DNA from: Sphingobacterium bambusae
Lineage (GTDB): Bacteria > Bacteroidota > Bacteroidia > Sphingobacteriales > Sphingobacteriaceae
DNA length: 64,000 nucleotides
Reading direction: 5' to 3'
Assembly (NCBI RefSeq): GCF_033955345.1
Contig: NZ_CP138332.1
Location: 3,038,001 to 3,102,000, forward strand
Made by a program: the position numbers and the translations under genes. Positions 1 through 8,879 of this stretch are shown here, one piece after another. The notes below the pieces were generated by a model. It saw only the letters and a list, made by a program, of their open reading frames with translations, had not been told where the DNA came from and ran no database searches. Position 1 is the stretch's first letter. The number at the start of each line of letters is the position of its first letter.

Positions 1-348
1 TTTCCAGCCGTCTTTTAAATAGGCCGTAACCGTGACTTCGTCTATTTCAAGGTTTTTTTGTTGTAATACGGCGTCTTTCTTCGTGTTCCCGTCCACCACC
101 AGTTCAAAGCTAGCCAGCTCGTGTCCCATGGCTGATATGACAAGCTCATACCGGCCTGCAGCGGGAAGCTGAAGGTAGTATTCGCCCGCTTTGTTTGTGC
201 TTGTCCGAACGGTTGAATTGTTGATATACACCGTGGCACCCGCTACAGCTTCGCGCTTTTCCGCATCGATCACCTTGCCTTGCACGACGTGCTGTGCCCA
301 GGTGTTGTGCGCTGTCAAGATCAAGCAGAAGAAAAGGAAATACTTCAC
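1..348 (-). CDS. N-terminus of a secreted carboxypeptidase-regulatory-like / TonB-receptor-type protein (partial)
   Basis: Only the first 116 codons lie in the window. The start is GTG at 346-348: an in-frame TAA sits four codons upstream (358-360) and no ATG is available nearby. Residues 1-20 form a signal peptide ending in a WAQ-type cleavage site. The next 80 or so residues match the CarboxypepD_reg beta-sandwich (QGKVIDAEKREAVAGATV, then an AGEYYL turn). The visible part ends with DEVTVTAYL, which resembles the TonB-box-like segment that follows this domain in Bacteroidota outer-membrane receptors. The domain is clear; the receptor assignment is inference because the barrel lies outside the window. 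It is divergent from the gene at 475. Confidence 0.7.
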   Translation of the reverse strand, partial: MKYFLFFCLILTAHNTWAQHVVQGKVIDAEKREAVAGATVYINNSTVRTSTNKAGEYYLQLPAAGRYELVISAMGHELASFELVVDGNTKKDAVLQQKNLEIDEVTVTAYLKDGWK

Positions 349-389
349 GATAGCAAATTACGGGAAATTATTAATAATGAGGCTCTTTT

Positions 390-421
390 CTAGATTTGCA
401 ATCTAGCTTTCTGTATATTTG
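390..421 (+). promoter_or_regulatory. Promoter with palindrome upstream of the secreted protein gene
   Basis: A perfect palindrome (CTAGATT-TGC-AATCTAG, 390-406) lies just upstream of TATATTTG (414-421), a match to the Bacteroidota -7 element TAnnTTTG. The palindrome occupies the place where the -33 element would be, so it could be an operator. It also lies between two divergent genes. Function is inferred from position only. Confidence 0.4.
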
Positions 422-474
422 TTTTTGATAGCTAAGCTAATTTAAGACTTTAATTTGGAGCTTATATTTACAAC

Positions 475-1470
475 ATGAAGATAATAACACTGCTTGTTAC
501 ATTGTGTTCGCTCAGCGGTTTCTTGACTGGCAATGCTCAAAGCTCTTCATATCGGAAAGCTTTCCAAAGAGTTTTTGACAATTTTCATAATAACCACGAT
601 ACTGTTTTTCATGTCAGCTACCAGTACCAAGAGTTTTCTTCCGAGAAAGCGACGGATAGCCTGCTAATGGGTGTGGATGTTTCTGGTTATATTAAAAATA
701 GAAGTATTTTCTTAGACAAAAATGTCGATAGGGATGTGTTTGCGATATCGGCAGACCAGTATGGGATGGACAGTTCGAGGATGGATGTCGCGTCGCTTAT
801 GTTTCAGGGAACAAGGTTGACGGACTTTCTCTTATCAAGGCTTGAACCTTCAGTTTTCGGAGACAAGGCTTTGGATGCAGCGATCAAGGGTAATAAAGTG
901 CAATATGAATATGCGATAAAATCCATCCTAGAAGGGGGGAATGAGTATGTCATGCTTATAAAAAAGACCGTTATAGATTTTCATTCCCCAAAAACAAATA
1001 GTCCTCACCTTCTCCCGATTAGTCGGGAGATTACCGAATATCTCAAGGTCAACAAGTCCGATGCAGCTATCGAGGAATGTTATGTGCTAAGTGAGGATTT
1101 TCATTCCTACGAGGTCTACACCAGCAGGCATTACGAGAGGTTGAAGAAGATGGGTAGTAAATATGTTCCGGTGGAAGTTTATCAATCTGGGCCGAAACAC
1201 GAGCAAAGGGGAGAAAAAAAGTACGCCTATGCGAATAATTTGGGCATGGTTGTGATGAGGCAGAAGCCCATCGATCTCCAGCTCTTGGAAAAAATTTCCA
1301 ATATGCAACAGATCGACAACATACAAAGGGATTTAAGAAATATCATATACCACAATTTTGATTCCTTCTGTGTACTTCAGCCTATGAATGAAGAGGTGCG
1401 AACAAAATTCCAAGAAGAGAAGCTGTTTTTGATGACGTTGCATGCTCGCTTTGTGGGCTATTTGGACTGA
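475..1470 (+). CDS. Secreted protein of unknown function
   Basis: 331 residues. Residues 1-22 are a signal peptide (MKIITLLVTLCSLSGF, cleavage after GNAQ), so the product is exported to the periplasm or surface. No lipobox and no further membrane segment are visible. The rest is a mixed alpha/beta sequence rich in charged residues with no family I recognise. The arrangement next to a divergent carboxypeptidase-regulatory-like gene could mean a shared envelope role, but nothing in the sequence proves it. A hairpin terminator follows. Confidence 0.75.
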   Translation: MKIITLLVTLCSLSGFLTGNAQSSSYRKAFQRVFDNFHNNHDTVFHVSYQYQEFSSEKATDSLLMGVDVSGYIKNRSIFLDKNVDRDVFAISADQYGMDSSRMDVASLMFQGTRLTDFLLSRLEPSVFGDKALDAAIKGNKVQYEYAIKSILEGGNEYVMLIKKTVIDFHSPKTNSPHLLPISREITEYLKVNKSDAAIEECYVLSEDFHSYEVYTSRHYERLKKMGSKYVPVEVYQSGPKHEQRGEKKYAYANNLGMVVMRQKPIDLQLLEKISNMQQIDNIQRDLRNIIYHNFDSFCVLQPMNEEVRTKFQEEKLFLMTLHARFVGYLD

Positions 1471-1512
1471 GTGTGCTGGTTGTTTCCGGTTTTTTTACTG
1501 CATATTTATGGA

Positions 1513-1551
1513 GAACTCGTCCGACAGGGCATTGTTGGACAAGTTCGCTTT
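1513..1551 (+). terminator. Hairpin terminator
   Basis: GAACTCGTCC (1513-1522) pairs with GGACAAGTTC (1537-1546) with one mismatch, followed by a short T run. It lies between convergent genes and fits termination of the secreted protein gene at 475. Confidence 0.5.
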
Positions 1552-1697
1552 TAATCGTCCAATGACAAGGTGAGGCAGTGAAGCAGCTCGTCGCTCAAAA
1601 AATAGTAGTAGCGCGCGTTAGAACAACAGGAAAAAATTTACATATATCAACTAATAAATAGACTTTTTCACATTATTCATTTCGCTTTAAAAAGTAT

Positions 1698-2156
1698 TTA
1701 AATCGGATAGGCCGTCTCGCTCTTGGTTTCAGACAATACAAAATAGGTCTGCACGGTGTTCACCTGTGGCAGCACGGCCAATTTATGTCGTAAGAAGATG
1801 TGATAGGCTTCCATGTCCTTTGTCGCGATTCGCAACATAAAGTCGTAGGAGCCGGCCATTTGATAGCACTCCATCACTTCGGGGAATTTGGCCACTTCGC
1901 GCTCAAACTCGTTGAGTACTTCCGCGGTATGTGCCTTTAAAAATACTTGGGAGAATGAAATGAGATCTATGCCTACGCGTTTTCTGTCTAGAATGGCCAC
2001 CGTGCGTTTGATATAGCCATTGGCCTTCAATTTTTTGACGCGCTCGTGCACAGCGGCTATAGATTTGTTTAAATGATAAGATAACTCTTTGTTGCTCAAT
2101 GAGGCATCTTTCTGTAAGAGGCGGAGTAATTTAACATCGACAATGTCCAGTTCCAT
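1698..2156 (-). CDS. Lrp/AsnC family transcriptional regulator
   Basis: 152 residues, the usual length of the family. The N-terminal 60 residues are an AsnC-type winged helix (MELDIVDVKLLRLLQKDA, then SNKELSYHLNKSIAAVHERVKKL as two stretches of the HTH). The C-terminal part is the RAM/AsnC effector domain that binds amino acids and forms dimers (VMECYQMAGSYDFMLRI). It is transcribed divergently from the cysteine-synthase-like gene at 2303, the classical arrangement of a local regulator and its target. A palindrome lies between them. The effector is probably an amino acid linked to that enzyme, but this is inferred. Confidence 0.9.
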   Translation of the reverse strand: MELDIVDVKLLRLLQKDASLSNKELSYHLNKSIAAVHERVKKLKANGYIKRTVAILDRKRVGIDLISFSQVFLKAHTAEVLNEFEREVAKFPEVMECYQMAGSYDFMLRIATKDMEAYHIFLRHKLAVLPQVNTVQTYFVLSETKSETAYPI

Positions 2157-2198
2157 AATAAGTTTTTCTTGATTGCTTTCGAAATTACTAATTATTGC

Positions 2199-2211
2199 TG
2201 AAATAATTTCA
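2199..2211. promoter_or_regulatory. Candidate Lrp operator
   Basis: TGAAATAATTTCA is a perfect 13-bp palindrome, 43 bp upstream of the lrp start codon and in the shared divergent intergenic region. Lrp-family sites are AT-rich palindromes of about this size. The region 2157-2302 is very AT-rich with no other clear signal. Confidence 0.4.
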
Positions 2212-2302
2212 GATATTATATAATTTATAATAATATTTATTAAATAAGCTATTTACTGTTGAATAATATCTTGTTAAATTCAATTTTTGTAAAATATTTA
2301 TA

Positions 2303-3367
2303 ATGATATTTATGGAAGCCTTAATGAGTAAGTGCCTGTCGCCTAAGCTTGATAGTAAATTCAAGCATTTATGGTGTTTGGTGGGCAACACCCCAATGTT
2401 GGAGCTGCAGTATACCTATCGTGGTAAACAGGGAACGATTTATGTAAAGTGCGAAAATTATAACCTGACTGGGAGCATTAAAGACAGGATGGCGCTATAC
2501 ATTTTATATAAAGCCTATATGAACTGTGCCATTCGCCCTACGGACATGATTGTTGAAGCGACGAGTGGTAACACGGGCATTGCTTTTTCCGCGATAGGCA
2601 AGGCATTGGGGCATCAGGTAAAGATCATTATGCCTAACTGGTTGAGCAAAGAACGTATTGATATTATTAAAAGCATGGGTGCCGACATACAGTTGGTCAC
2701 GAAGGAAGAAGGTGGCTTTTTGGGCAGTATCCGTTTGAGCGAAGAGCTCGCTGCTCAGGGAGGTGTTTTTCTACCTCGGCAGTTTGAAAATCAGTATAAT
2801 GCGGAAGCACACGAGTTGACTACAGGGAAGGAAATTGTGGAGCAACTGGCTACCGTAGGGAAGATGGCAGACGCTTTTGTTGCCGGTGTTGGTACGGGCG
2901 GAACGGTAATGGGTGTAGGTAACCATCTACGCAAAGTTAATCCTTTTGTCAAGATCCATCCTTTGGAACCCGCAGAGAGTCCTACGCTTACTACAGGGTA
3001 TAAGGTAGGGTCGCATCGTATACAGGGCATTTCCGACGAGTTTATCCCGGCTATTGTGAAGCTGGATCAACTGGATGAGGTGATACAAGCGTCGGATGGC
3101 GATTCGATCTTGATGGCGCAGAAATTGGCGAAGCAGCTTGGTCTTGCTGTAGGAATTTCATCGGGTGCCAATGTTATTGGTGCTATTAAACTAAAGGAAC
3201 AGTTGGGCGCAGATGCCACGGTGGTGACACTGCTATGCGACGATAATAAGAAGTATCTAAGTACGGATTTGGTGAAGGATGAACCCATCAAAGAGGGTTT
3301 TTTGGCAACGGAAGTAGATTTCGACGGCTTCCATCCTATCGGCCGTCTTGCTAATCCGATGATCTAG
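2303..3367 (+). CDS. PLP-dependent cysteine synthase family enzyme
   Basis: A type II fold PLP enzyme related to O-acetylserine sulfhydrylase / cystathionine beta-synthase. Visible features are the PLP lysine in TGSIKDRMA (about residue 60), the asparagine loop TSGNTGIA, the phosphate-binding loop [10 protein letters not shown] and the C-terminal SSGAN motif. The length of 354 residues is slightly above that of CysK/CysM. Three in-frame starts are close together (2303, 2312, 2324); 2312 or 2324 would remove a short tail before the conserved region. The divergent Lrp-type regulator suggests control by an amino acid. The exact substrate (O-acetylserine, or another beta-substituted amino acid) cannot be read from sequence. 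Confidence 0.85.
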   Translation: MIFMEALMSKCLSPKLDSKFKHLWCLVGNTPMLELQYTYRGKQGTIYVKCENYNLTGSIKDRMALYILYKAYMNCAIRPTDMIVEATSGNTGIAFSAIGKALGHQVKIIMPNWLSKERIDIIKSMGADIQLVTKEEGGFLGSIRLSEELAAQGGVFLPRQFENQYNAEAHELTTGKEIVEQLATVGKMADAFVAGVGTGGTVMGVGNHLRKVNPFVKIHPLEPAESPTLTTGYKVGSHRIQGISDEFIPAIVKLDQLDEVIQASDGDSILMAQKLAKQLGLAVGISSGANVIGAIKLKEQLGADATVVTLLCDDNKKYLSTDLVKDEPIKEGFLATEVDFDGFHPIGRLANPMI

Positions 3368-3412
3368 TGTGCAGAGCCAGTAGATGATATCATTAATTTT
3401 TTACGAAGGGAG

Positions 3413-5125
3413 ATGATGAAAAATATATTCAAGATAATGTTGGGATTGCTGCTTGCATTCCCTTTAGGGGGGATGGCGCAGACGACTGATAGCCTTGTTT
3501 CGCTGGATGGTATTGAGTTTTCAGAAGGAGCAACTGATGCGGATGCCGTTTCCGCCGATTCCTTGCAAAGTGTGCCCGATGATCTTTCGTTTAGCGATGG
3601 GCAGGCAGATTCTCTTGCACAGGACAGCGTAAAGACAACTCCGGTGGAACCGCAGGCCATTGAAAGTAAAGCCGAAAAACAATCCCTTTGGGGTATTTTT
3701 ATTGCCGGCCTGATTGGCGGTTTTGCTGCTTTCATTATGCCCTGCATCTTCCCGATGGTACCTCTTACCGTAAGTTTCTTTACCAAGCGTTCCGGCTCCC
3801 GCAGCAAGGGTATTTCGCAGGCTTTGCTCTACGGACTGTTCATCATCGTGATCTATGTAGCGCTGGGCATGTTCATTTCCATCACCTTTGGTAGCGACGC
3901 ACTCAATGAGTTCTCCACCAATGGGGTATTCAATTTTATATTCTTTTTGGTGCTGCTGCTGTTTGCCGCTTCATTTTTTGGCGCTTTCGAGCTTACACTG
4001 CCCAGCAGCTTTGTCAACAAGATCGACGCCAAGTCGGATCAGGGCGGATTGACCGGACTGTTCTTCATGGCCTTCAGCTTGGCTTTGGTATCGTTCTCCT
4101 GCACAGGGCCCATTATCGGTACCCTGCTTGTTGATGCCGCCTCCAAAGGCGAACGCATGGGGCCGGCCATTGGTATGCTCGGGTTCTCCGTTGCACTAGC
4201 GCTACCTTTTGTGCTATTTGCTATGTTTCCTTCCATGCTGAAGTCCCTGCCGAAATCTGGCGGATGGCTCAACAGTGTGAAGGTCGTGCTGGGCTTTCTC
4301 GAGTTGGCCTTGGCTCTCAAGTTTCTGTCTAATGTCGACCTCGCCTACCATTGGAACTGGCTGGATCGGGAAGTATTTTTGGCACTCTGGATTGTTATCT
4401 TCGGCATGATGGGGCTGTACTTGATCGGCAAGATCAGCTTTGCCCATGATAGCCCGGTTACGCATCTTTCCGTACCACGTACGATTTTTGCTATTGTGGT
4501 CTTTTCCTTTGTGGTGTATATGGTTCCCGGTATGTGGGGAGCACCGTTAAAGTCTATATCGGCATTTCTGCCGCCATCAGCCACGCAGGATTTTGACCTT
4601 TCGGTTGCCAATTTCGCTGCCGCAACGCCAACCCACGCCGACGGGAAGACCAAGAAATACTATGAGATTTTCCATGAGCGCGGAACGCCCAAGGGATTCG
4701 AGCCTTATTATGACTACGAAGAAGGTATTGCTGTGGCTAAGGAGTTGGGCAAACCGGCACTGATTGATTTTACCGGTTGGAACTGTGTGAATTGCCGTAA
4801 GATGGAGGCTAACGTCTGGACGGATCCGAAGGTAGCGGCACTCTTACGCGAGGAGTTTGTGATGATCGAACTCTTTGTAGATGATCGTACGGAACTGCCC
4901 GCTGCGGAGCAATATGTGTCTGCCTACTCCGGTAAGAAGATCAACACGATAGGCAAGAAGAACAGTGATTTCCAAGCGGCAACGTTCAATAGCAATTCGC
5001 AACCGTTGTATGTTATTGTAGGAAGTGACGGCAAGGCCTTGCTGCCACCTACCGGTGCCAACTATGATGTTGCAGCCTATGCCGCTTACCTGCAACAGGG
5101 AATAGATCTTTTTAACAAAAAATAA
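3413..5125 (+). CDS. dsbD: Thiol:disulfide interchange protein DsbD-like (CcdA domain plus thioredoxin domain)
   Basis: 570 residues. The protein moves reducing equivalents from the cytoplasm across the inner membrane. A signal peptide (ending GGMAQ) is followed by a short acidic Ser/Asp-rich linker instead of the usual DsbD-alpha domain. Then comes a multi-span membrane domain with the two cysteines of the CcdA/DsbD-beta core (IMPCIFPMVP and SFSCTGPIIG). The C-terminal thioredoxin domain carries the redox motif CVNC in TGWNCVNCRKM. The shortened N-terminus is common in Bacteroidota homologues. Two adjacent ATG codons (3413, 3416) follow GGGAG. A strong terminator lies downstream, so this is the last gene of its unit. 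Confidence 0.9.
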   Translation: MMKNIFKIMLGLLLAFPLGGMAQTTDSLVSLDGIEFSEGATDADAVSADSLQSVPDDLSFSDGQADSLAQDSVKTTPVEPQAIESKAEKQSLWGIFIAGLIGGFAAFIMPCIFPMVPLTVSFFTKRSGSRSKGISQALLYGLFIIVIYVALGMFISITFGSDALNEFSTNGVFNFIFFLVLLLFAASFFGAFELTLPSSFVNKIDAKSDQGGLTGLFFMAFSLALVSFSCTGPIIGTLLVDAASKGERMGPAIGMLGFSVALALPFVLFAMFPSMLKSLPKSGGWLNSVKVVLGFLELALALKFLSNVDLAYHWNWLDREVFLALWIVIFGMMGLYLIGKISFAHDSPVTHLSVPRTIFAIVVFSFVVYMVPGMWGAPLKSISAFLPPSATQDFDLSVANFAAATPTHADGKTKKYYEIFHERGTPKGFEPYYDYEEGIAVAKELGKPALIDFTGWNCVNCRKMEANVWTDPKVAALLREEFVMIELFVDDRTELPAAEQYVSAYSGKKINTIGKKNSDFQAATFNSNSQPLYVIVGSDGKALLPPTGANYDVAAYAAYLQQGIDLFNKK

Positions 5126-5167
5126 GGGTTTCTTACTATTTATTCACTAATAAACGGGTAAACTCCG

Positions 5168-5209
5168 AAACGCCGATAATAATCGTAATGCGAATATTAT
5201 CGGCGTTTT
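5168..5209 (+). terminator. Rho-independent terminator after dsbD
   Basis: A perfect 14-bp stem: AAACGCCGATAATA (5168-5181) pairs with TATTATCGGCGTTT (5195-5208), ending in a T run. It can work on both strands. Confidence 0.85.
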
Positions 5210-5364
5210 GCGTTTAATGGTGAGTGATCGCTTCTGCTGCGTATGCGTAGAGCGTGTAGTTTGTATCGAAGTGGGGCTTGGCTTTTTATTTTTGGCATTG
5301 CTTCTTGTGGGTTGCTGATTACCCAAGTTATGTCGGGATGAACGATCTAACTAAATGCTATATC
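5210..5364. other. Intergenic stretch without genes
   Basis: Part of a 349-bp gap between dsbD and the ATPase gene. No ORF, tRNA or repeat was recognised here. The remainder of the gap is taken up by the dsbD terminator and the paired palindromes at 5365-5463. Confidence 0.6.
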
Positions 5365-5401
5365 CAGCCATAAGTGTGTTTTTTGGATACACTTGTGGCT
5401 G
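5365..5401. promoter_or_regulatory. Upstream palindrome (operator candidate, site 1)
   Basis: CAGCCATAAGTGT (5365-5377) pairs with ACACTTGTGGCTG (5389-5401), 12 of 13 positions, with an 11-bp spacer. It carries the same half-site as the second palindrome 11 bp further on. Confidence 0.6.
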
Positions 5402-5411
5402 ATTATGAATT

Positions 5412-5463
5412 TTTATATTCAGCCATAAGTGTTTATATTTGTATAGTTGTGGCTGAATATAAA
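5412..5463 (+). promoter_or_regulatory. Promoter inside a palindrome (operator candidate, site 2)
   Basis: Two arms of 19 bp (5412-5430 and 5445-5463) match as an inverted repeat at 17 positions. The spacer contains TATATTTG (5434-5441), a match to the -7 consensus TAnnTTTG, and TTTT at 5410-5413 is in place for the -33 element. The predicted transcription start falls in the right arm, so a protein bound to the arms would cover the core promoter of the ATPase gene at 5475. This suggests autorepression or a dedicated switch. Confidence 0.55.
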
Positions 5464-5474
5464 ATCTAACAAGT

Positions 5475-6911
5475 ATGGCTATCAAATCGATTATTGGAAG
5501 AACCGATGAGCAGCAAATCCTTTCAGAGGCGCTAAAAACTCCTGAAGCGGAATTGATCACTATCTTCGGGAGAAGGAGGGTTGGTAAGACCTATCTGATC
5601 AGGAAGTATTATGAGAAAAATATGATCTTTGAGTTTTCCGGCGTGCACGATGCAAAGCTTAAAGATCAGCTTACCAACTTCAGAAATATACTGGGGGGAT
5701 TACTGAACCAGCATATCGCCCACGAAGTTCCGGAAAGCTGGACAACAGCTTTTGAAATGCTGAAAAAGTATGCCGCTCCACTATTGAAAAAAGGAAAAAA
5801 AGTTATTTTTTTTGACGAATTTCCTTGGCTGAGCTCTGCAAGATCAGGATTTCTGTCAGCCTTCGAATACTTTTGGAATTCATGGGCGTCAAGACAGGAC
5901 AACCTTATCGTGGTCATCTGTGGATCGGCTGCATCTTGGATGATACAGAAGATTGTGAACAACCGGGGAGGGCTGCACAATAGGATCACCAGAAAAATAC
6001 GTCTTTTGCCCTTTAACCTTGCGGAGACAGAAGCATACCTGAAAAGTAGACAGATAAACCTAGACCAGTATCAAATCACCATGCTGTATATGGCCATGGG
6101 CGGAATTCCACAATACCTTAAAGATATCCGCCCTGGACAAAGCGCAGCACAGAATATCGACCGTATGTGCTTTGCAAAAGACGGAATACTGAAAGAGGAG
6201 TTCAAGAACCTCTATCACTCTTTGTTTGCAAAGGCAGACAAGCACATGGCCATTGTGAAAGCCCTCGCGGAAAGATCGTCGGGAATGACCAGAAAAGAGG
6301 TCATTGCGGCCTGCCGATTGACTACAGGAGGTACTACAACCCTGCTTCTGGAAGAGTTAGCCGAATCCGGTTTCATCTCGGCTTACCTGCCATTTGAGAA
6401 GACTACCAGAGAAAGCGTCTATAAATTATCAGATGAATTTTCTCGGTTTCATCTTAAATTTTTGGAAAATGCTCGCGCTACAGGAGATGGGACATGGTTG
6501 AGGCTTTCAGCGGCACCGACCTGGCGTAGTTGGAGTGGAACAGCATTTGAGAGCGTATGCATGAAGCATACTAGACAGATCAAAAAAGCGTTGGGGATTT
6601 CCGGGGTTTACACCGAAGAGTCCATCTGGCGACATGCGCCCAAGAGAGGGAAAGGTGCTCAGATCGACCTGCTGCTAGACAGAGCTGATTTCTGCATTAG
6701 CTTATGTGAAATGAAATTTTCTACCACAACATTTACCATCGACAAGGGTTATGCCGAAGAACTTAAAAACAAGGTAGCCGTATTCATGCAGGATACAAAA
6801 ACCAAAAAAACACCTTTTTTTGTCATGGTTACTACATACGGCACCAAAGATAATCAGTATAAAACAGGGTTGATCCAAAATGAAGTAAAGCTGAATGATC
6901 TATTTTTATGA
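5475..6911 (+). CDS. AAA-family ATPase with C-terminal DUF234 nuclease-like domain
   Basis: 478 residues. The N-terminal half is a P-loop ATPase of the archaeal-ATPase group: Walker A in GRRRVGKTYLI (about residues 34-44), Walker B in VIFFDEFPWL (about residues 110-119). A central winged-helix part follows (about 260-320). The C-terminal DUF234 region has a PD-(D/E)XK-like pattern: AQIDLLLDR then CEMKF (about residues 395-416). Such proteins are common single-gene accessory loci in Bacteroidota and archaea, and their physiological role is unknown. The paired palindromes directly upstream suggest tight control. It stands alone between terminators. Confidence 0.85.
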   Translation: MAIKSIIGRTDEQQILSEALKTPEAELITIFGRRRVGKTYLIRKYYEKNMIFEFSGVHDAKLKDQLTNFRNILGGLLNQHIAHEVPESWTTAFEMLKKYAAPLLKKGKKVIFFDEFPWLSSARSGFLSAFEYFWNSWASRQDNLIVVICGSAASWMIQKIVNNRGGLHNRITRKIRLLPFNLAETEAYLKSRQINLDQYQITMLYMAMGGIPQYLKDIRPGQSAAQNIDRMCFAKDGILKEEFKNLYHSLFAKADKHMAIVKALAERSSGMTRKEVIAACRLTTGGTTTLLLEELAESGFISAYLPFEKTTRESVYKLSDEFSRFHLKFLENARATGDGTWLRLSAAPTWRSWSGTAFESVCMKHTRQIKKALGISGVYTEESIWRHAPKRGKGAQIDLLLDRADFCISLCEMKFSTTTFTIDKGYAEELKNKVAVFMQDTKTKKTPFFVMVTTYGTKDNQYKTGLIQNEVKLNDLFL

Positions 6912-7069
6912 AAAAAACTACCGATTAGCTTTAAAGCCTCAAAGGTTTCATATCAATATCGCAAACGGACATTTAGTTTCACGCTATGACCTATTACAAC
7001 ATTTTTTTGGCAATTTATAAGACATATTAGCTATTTTGCATGAAATCGAATAGCAGTTTAATAATTTGA

Positions 7070-7093
7070 CTGCGCGATCTTGTGATGGCGCAG
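7070..7093. terminator. Weak hairpin between convergent genes
   Basis: CTGCGC and GCGCAG form a perfect 6-bp stem 3' to both the ATPase gene (+) and the DUF1080 gene (-). A T run follows on the + strand. Terminator function is plausible only. Confidence 0.35.
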
Positions 7094-7114
7094 GCTCTTT
7101 TTAAGATTTTTTGT

Positions 7115-7840
7115 TTAGAGTCTTTTTATTTTGATGTTGCGAAATGCGACCGAGTCGGTATGGTTCTGCAGGGCTATCCTGCCCGATTCAAATTTACCAA
7201 AATTGGGATATGCTTTCATGCCACTGCGCTGTATACCCTCTTGAAAGGCCTTGCTCTGCACATCTCCCTCGAAGGTCAATACATCGTTGAGCCAAAAACT
7301 TACTTTTCCGTCTTTTTGCACGATCCGGCTTTTGTTCCAGGTATTGAAGGGCTTCGGCTTGGAGTTTTCGCCATTACAGGCGACAGCATATAAACAGCCT
7401 GCCCAGTGCGTGGAGTCTATTTGGTGTCTATGTTCAGCGTATTCGTTGTCCAAGAGTTGCATCTCTAGCCCGGTGGCGAAGGTAGCGGCAAAACTACTGT
7501 CCTCCTGCACATTTAAAAAAACACCGCTATTTCCGCCTTTGGCTACCTTCCATTCTAAAGCAAGATCAAAATCATGATATGTGCTGTCGGTAACCAGATC
7601 GCCGAAAATACCTTCCTTCTTTTTGGGATCGCAGACAAGCTCGCCATTGCTGACAGTCCACTTTGAATCGATATTGCCTTTGTTATAAAGATGCCATCCC
7701 TGTAGGGTATTTCCATCGAAAAGAAGGCTCCATCCAGCATCGGATTCGGATTGGCTGAGCTGGTTCGGCGCTTCTTTGCTAGAAGTGCAGCTAATCAATG
7801 CTAATAATGTCGATGACAAGAGTAAGGGTAAAAATTTCAT
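7115..7840 (-). CDS. DUF1080 lipoprotein (3-keto-disaccharide hydrolase family)
   Basis: 241 residues. A lipoprotein signal peptide ends in the lipobox LISC (Cys18), so the protein is anchored in a membrane after export. The body is one DUF1080 (concanavalin-like) domain: GWSLLFDGNTLQGWHLYN at its start, then SNGELVCDP, NSGVFLNVQ, WNKSRIVQKDGKVSFWLN and GRIALQNH, all typical of the family. Members act on 3-keto-glycosides and other sugars or bind them. The gene is monocistronic here with no sugar-utilisation partners, so the substrate is unknown. Confidence 0.85.
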   Translation of the reverse strand: MKFLPLLLSSTLLALISCTSSKEAPNQLSQSESDAGWSLLFDGNTLQGWHLYNKGNIDSKWTVSNGELVCDPKKKEGIFGDLVTDSTYHDFDLALEWKVAKGGNSGVFLNVQEDSSFAATFATGLEMQLLDNEYAEHRHQIDSTHWAGCLYAVACNGENSKPKPFNTWNKSRIVQKDGKVSFWLNDVLTFEGDVQSKAFQEGIQRSGMKAYPNFGKFESGRIALQNHTDSVAFRNIKIKRL

Positions 7841-8048
7841 GTTGCCTATTTTAGTCTATACGAATATAGCGTTTGTTGGTAGGAGTGACAAGGTGATCTT
7901 GCCATACACTTGCCGGTTCATCCGCGATGCTGGGCTTGATTTCTTTTGCTTAGATCGGCTCCTTTCGTCAGTTCTCTAAACTTGATGATTATTTAATCTG
8001 TTGACAATCATCTATTAACATTAAAGCGGTTACTTTGAAAAAACGAAT

Positions 8049-8879
8049 ATGAAGCGAGAAGTTGAATTAGTCGTTATTTCCGACGTACACCTCGGAACCT
8101 ATGGATGTCGCTCGGAAGAGCTCTTAAGATACCTAGCGTCCATCAATCCCAAGAAGCTTATTCTCAATGGTGATATCATTGATATCTGGCAGTTTCGGAA
8201 AAGCTATTTCCCCGAGTCTCACCTGCGGGTGTTGAAGTATATCTTGGATCTTGCCTATCAGGGCTGTGAGGTAACCTATATTACGGGCAACCACGACGAG
8301 ATGCTGCGCAAGTTTGGGAAGATGCAGTTTGGGCATATCACCCTTACCAATCGGCTGTTGCTAGACTTGGACGGCAAGAAGAACTGGATTTTTCATGGTG
8401 ATGTTTTCGATGCATCCATTCAGCATACAAAATGGCTAGCCAAGCTTGGCGGTTGGGGATACGATCGTTTAATTCAGCTCAATAATGTGGTGAACTGGGG
8501 TTTAACAAAATTGGGCAGAGAAAAATACTCGCTGTCTAAACAGATTAAAAACTCTGTTAAGAAAGCGATTAAATTTATCTCCGATTTTGAAGATACTGCC
8601 TCCCATTTGGCGATAGAAAACAAATACGATTACGTGATCTGCGGACATATACATCAGCCTCAAATTCGTCGAGTAGACACGAAAAAGGGCAGCGTCATGT
8701 ATATGAATTCTGGAGACTGGATCGAGAACCTTACTGCATTGGAATACAACCATGGAGCTTGGGAGATGTTCAGTTACGAGGAGAAAAAAGAGCACCTTGT
8801 CGACTATCCTACGGAGGCTATACAGTTTCGCAATAACTTGGAAGAGCTACTGGAGAACATCATCAAGGGCACGGTCTAA
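8049..8879 (+). CDS. Metallophosphoesterase, UDP-2,3-diacylglucosamine diphosphatase (LpxH)-like
   Basis: 276 residues. All calcineurin-type metal-binding motifs are present: SDVHLG (start), NGDIID, TGNHDE and CGHIHQP near the end. The order and the tryptophan-rich middle (GDIIDIWQF) are those of the LpxH family, which hydrolyses UDP-2,3-diacylglucosamine to lipid X in lipid A synthesis at the inner face of the cytoplasmic membrane. It is longer than Escherichia coli LpxH. Bacteroidota carry several paralogues, so the lipid A role is likely but not certain. Its stop overlaps the stop of the convergent FMN reductase gene by four bases. Confidence 0.8.
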   Translation: MKREVELVVISDVHLGTYGCRSEELLRYLASINPKKLILNGDIIDIWQFRKSYFPESHLRVLKYILDLAYQGCEVTYITGNHDEMLRKFGKMQFGHITLTNRLLLDLDGKKNWIFHGDVFDASIQHTKWLAKLGGWGYDRLIQLNNVVNWGLTKLGREKYSLSKQIKNSVKKAIKFISDFEDTASHLAIENKYDYVICGHIHQPQIRRVDTKKGSVMYMNSGDWIENLTALEYNHGAWEMFSYEEKKEHLVDYPTEAIQFRNNLEELLENIIKGTV

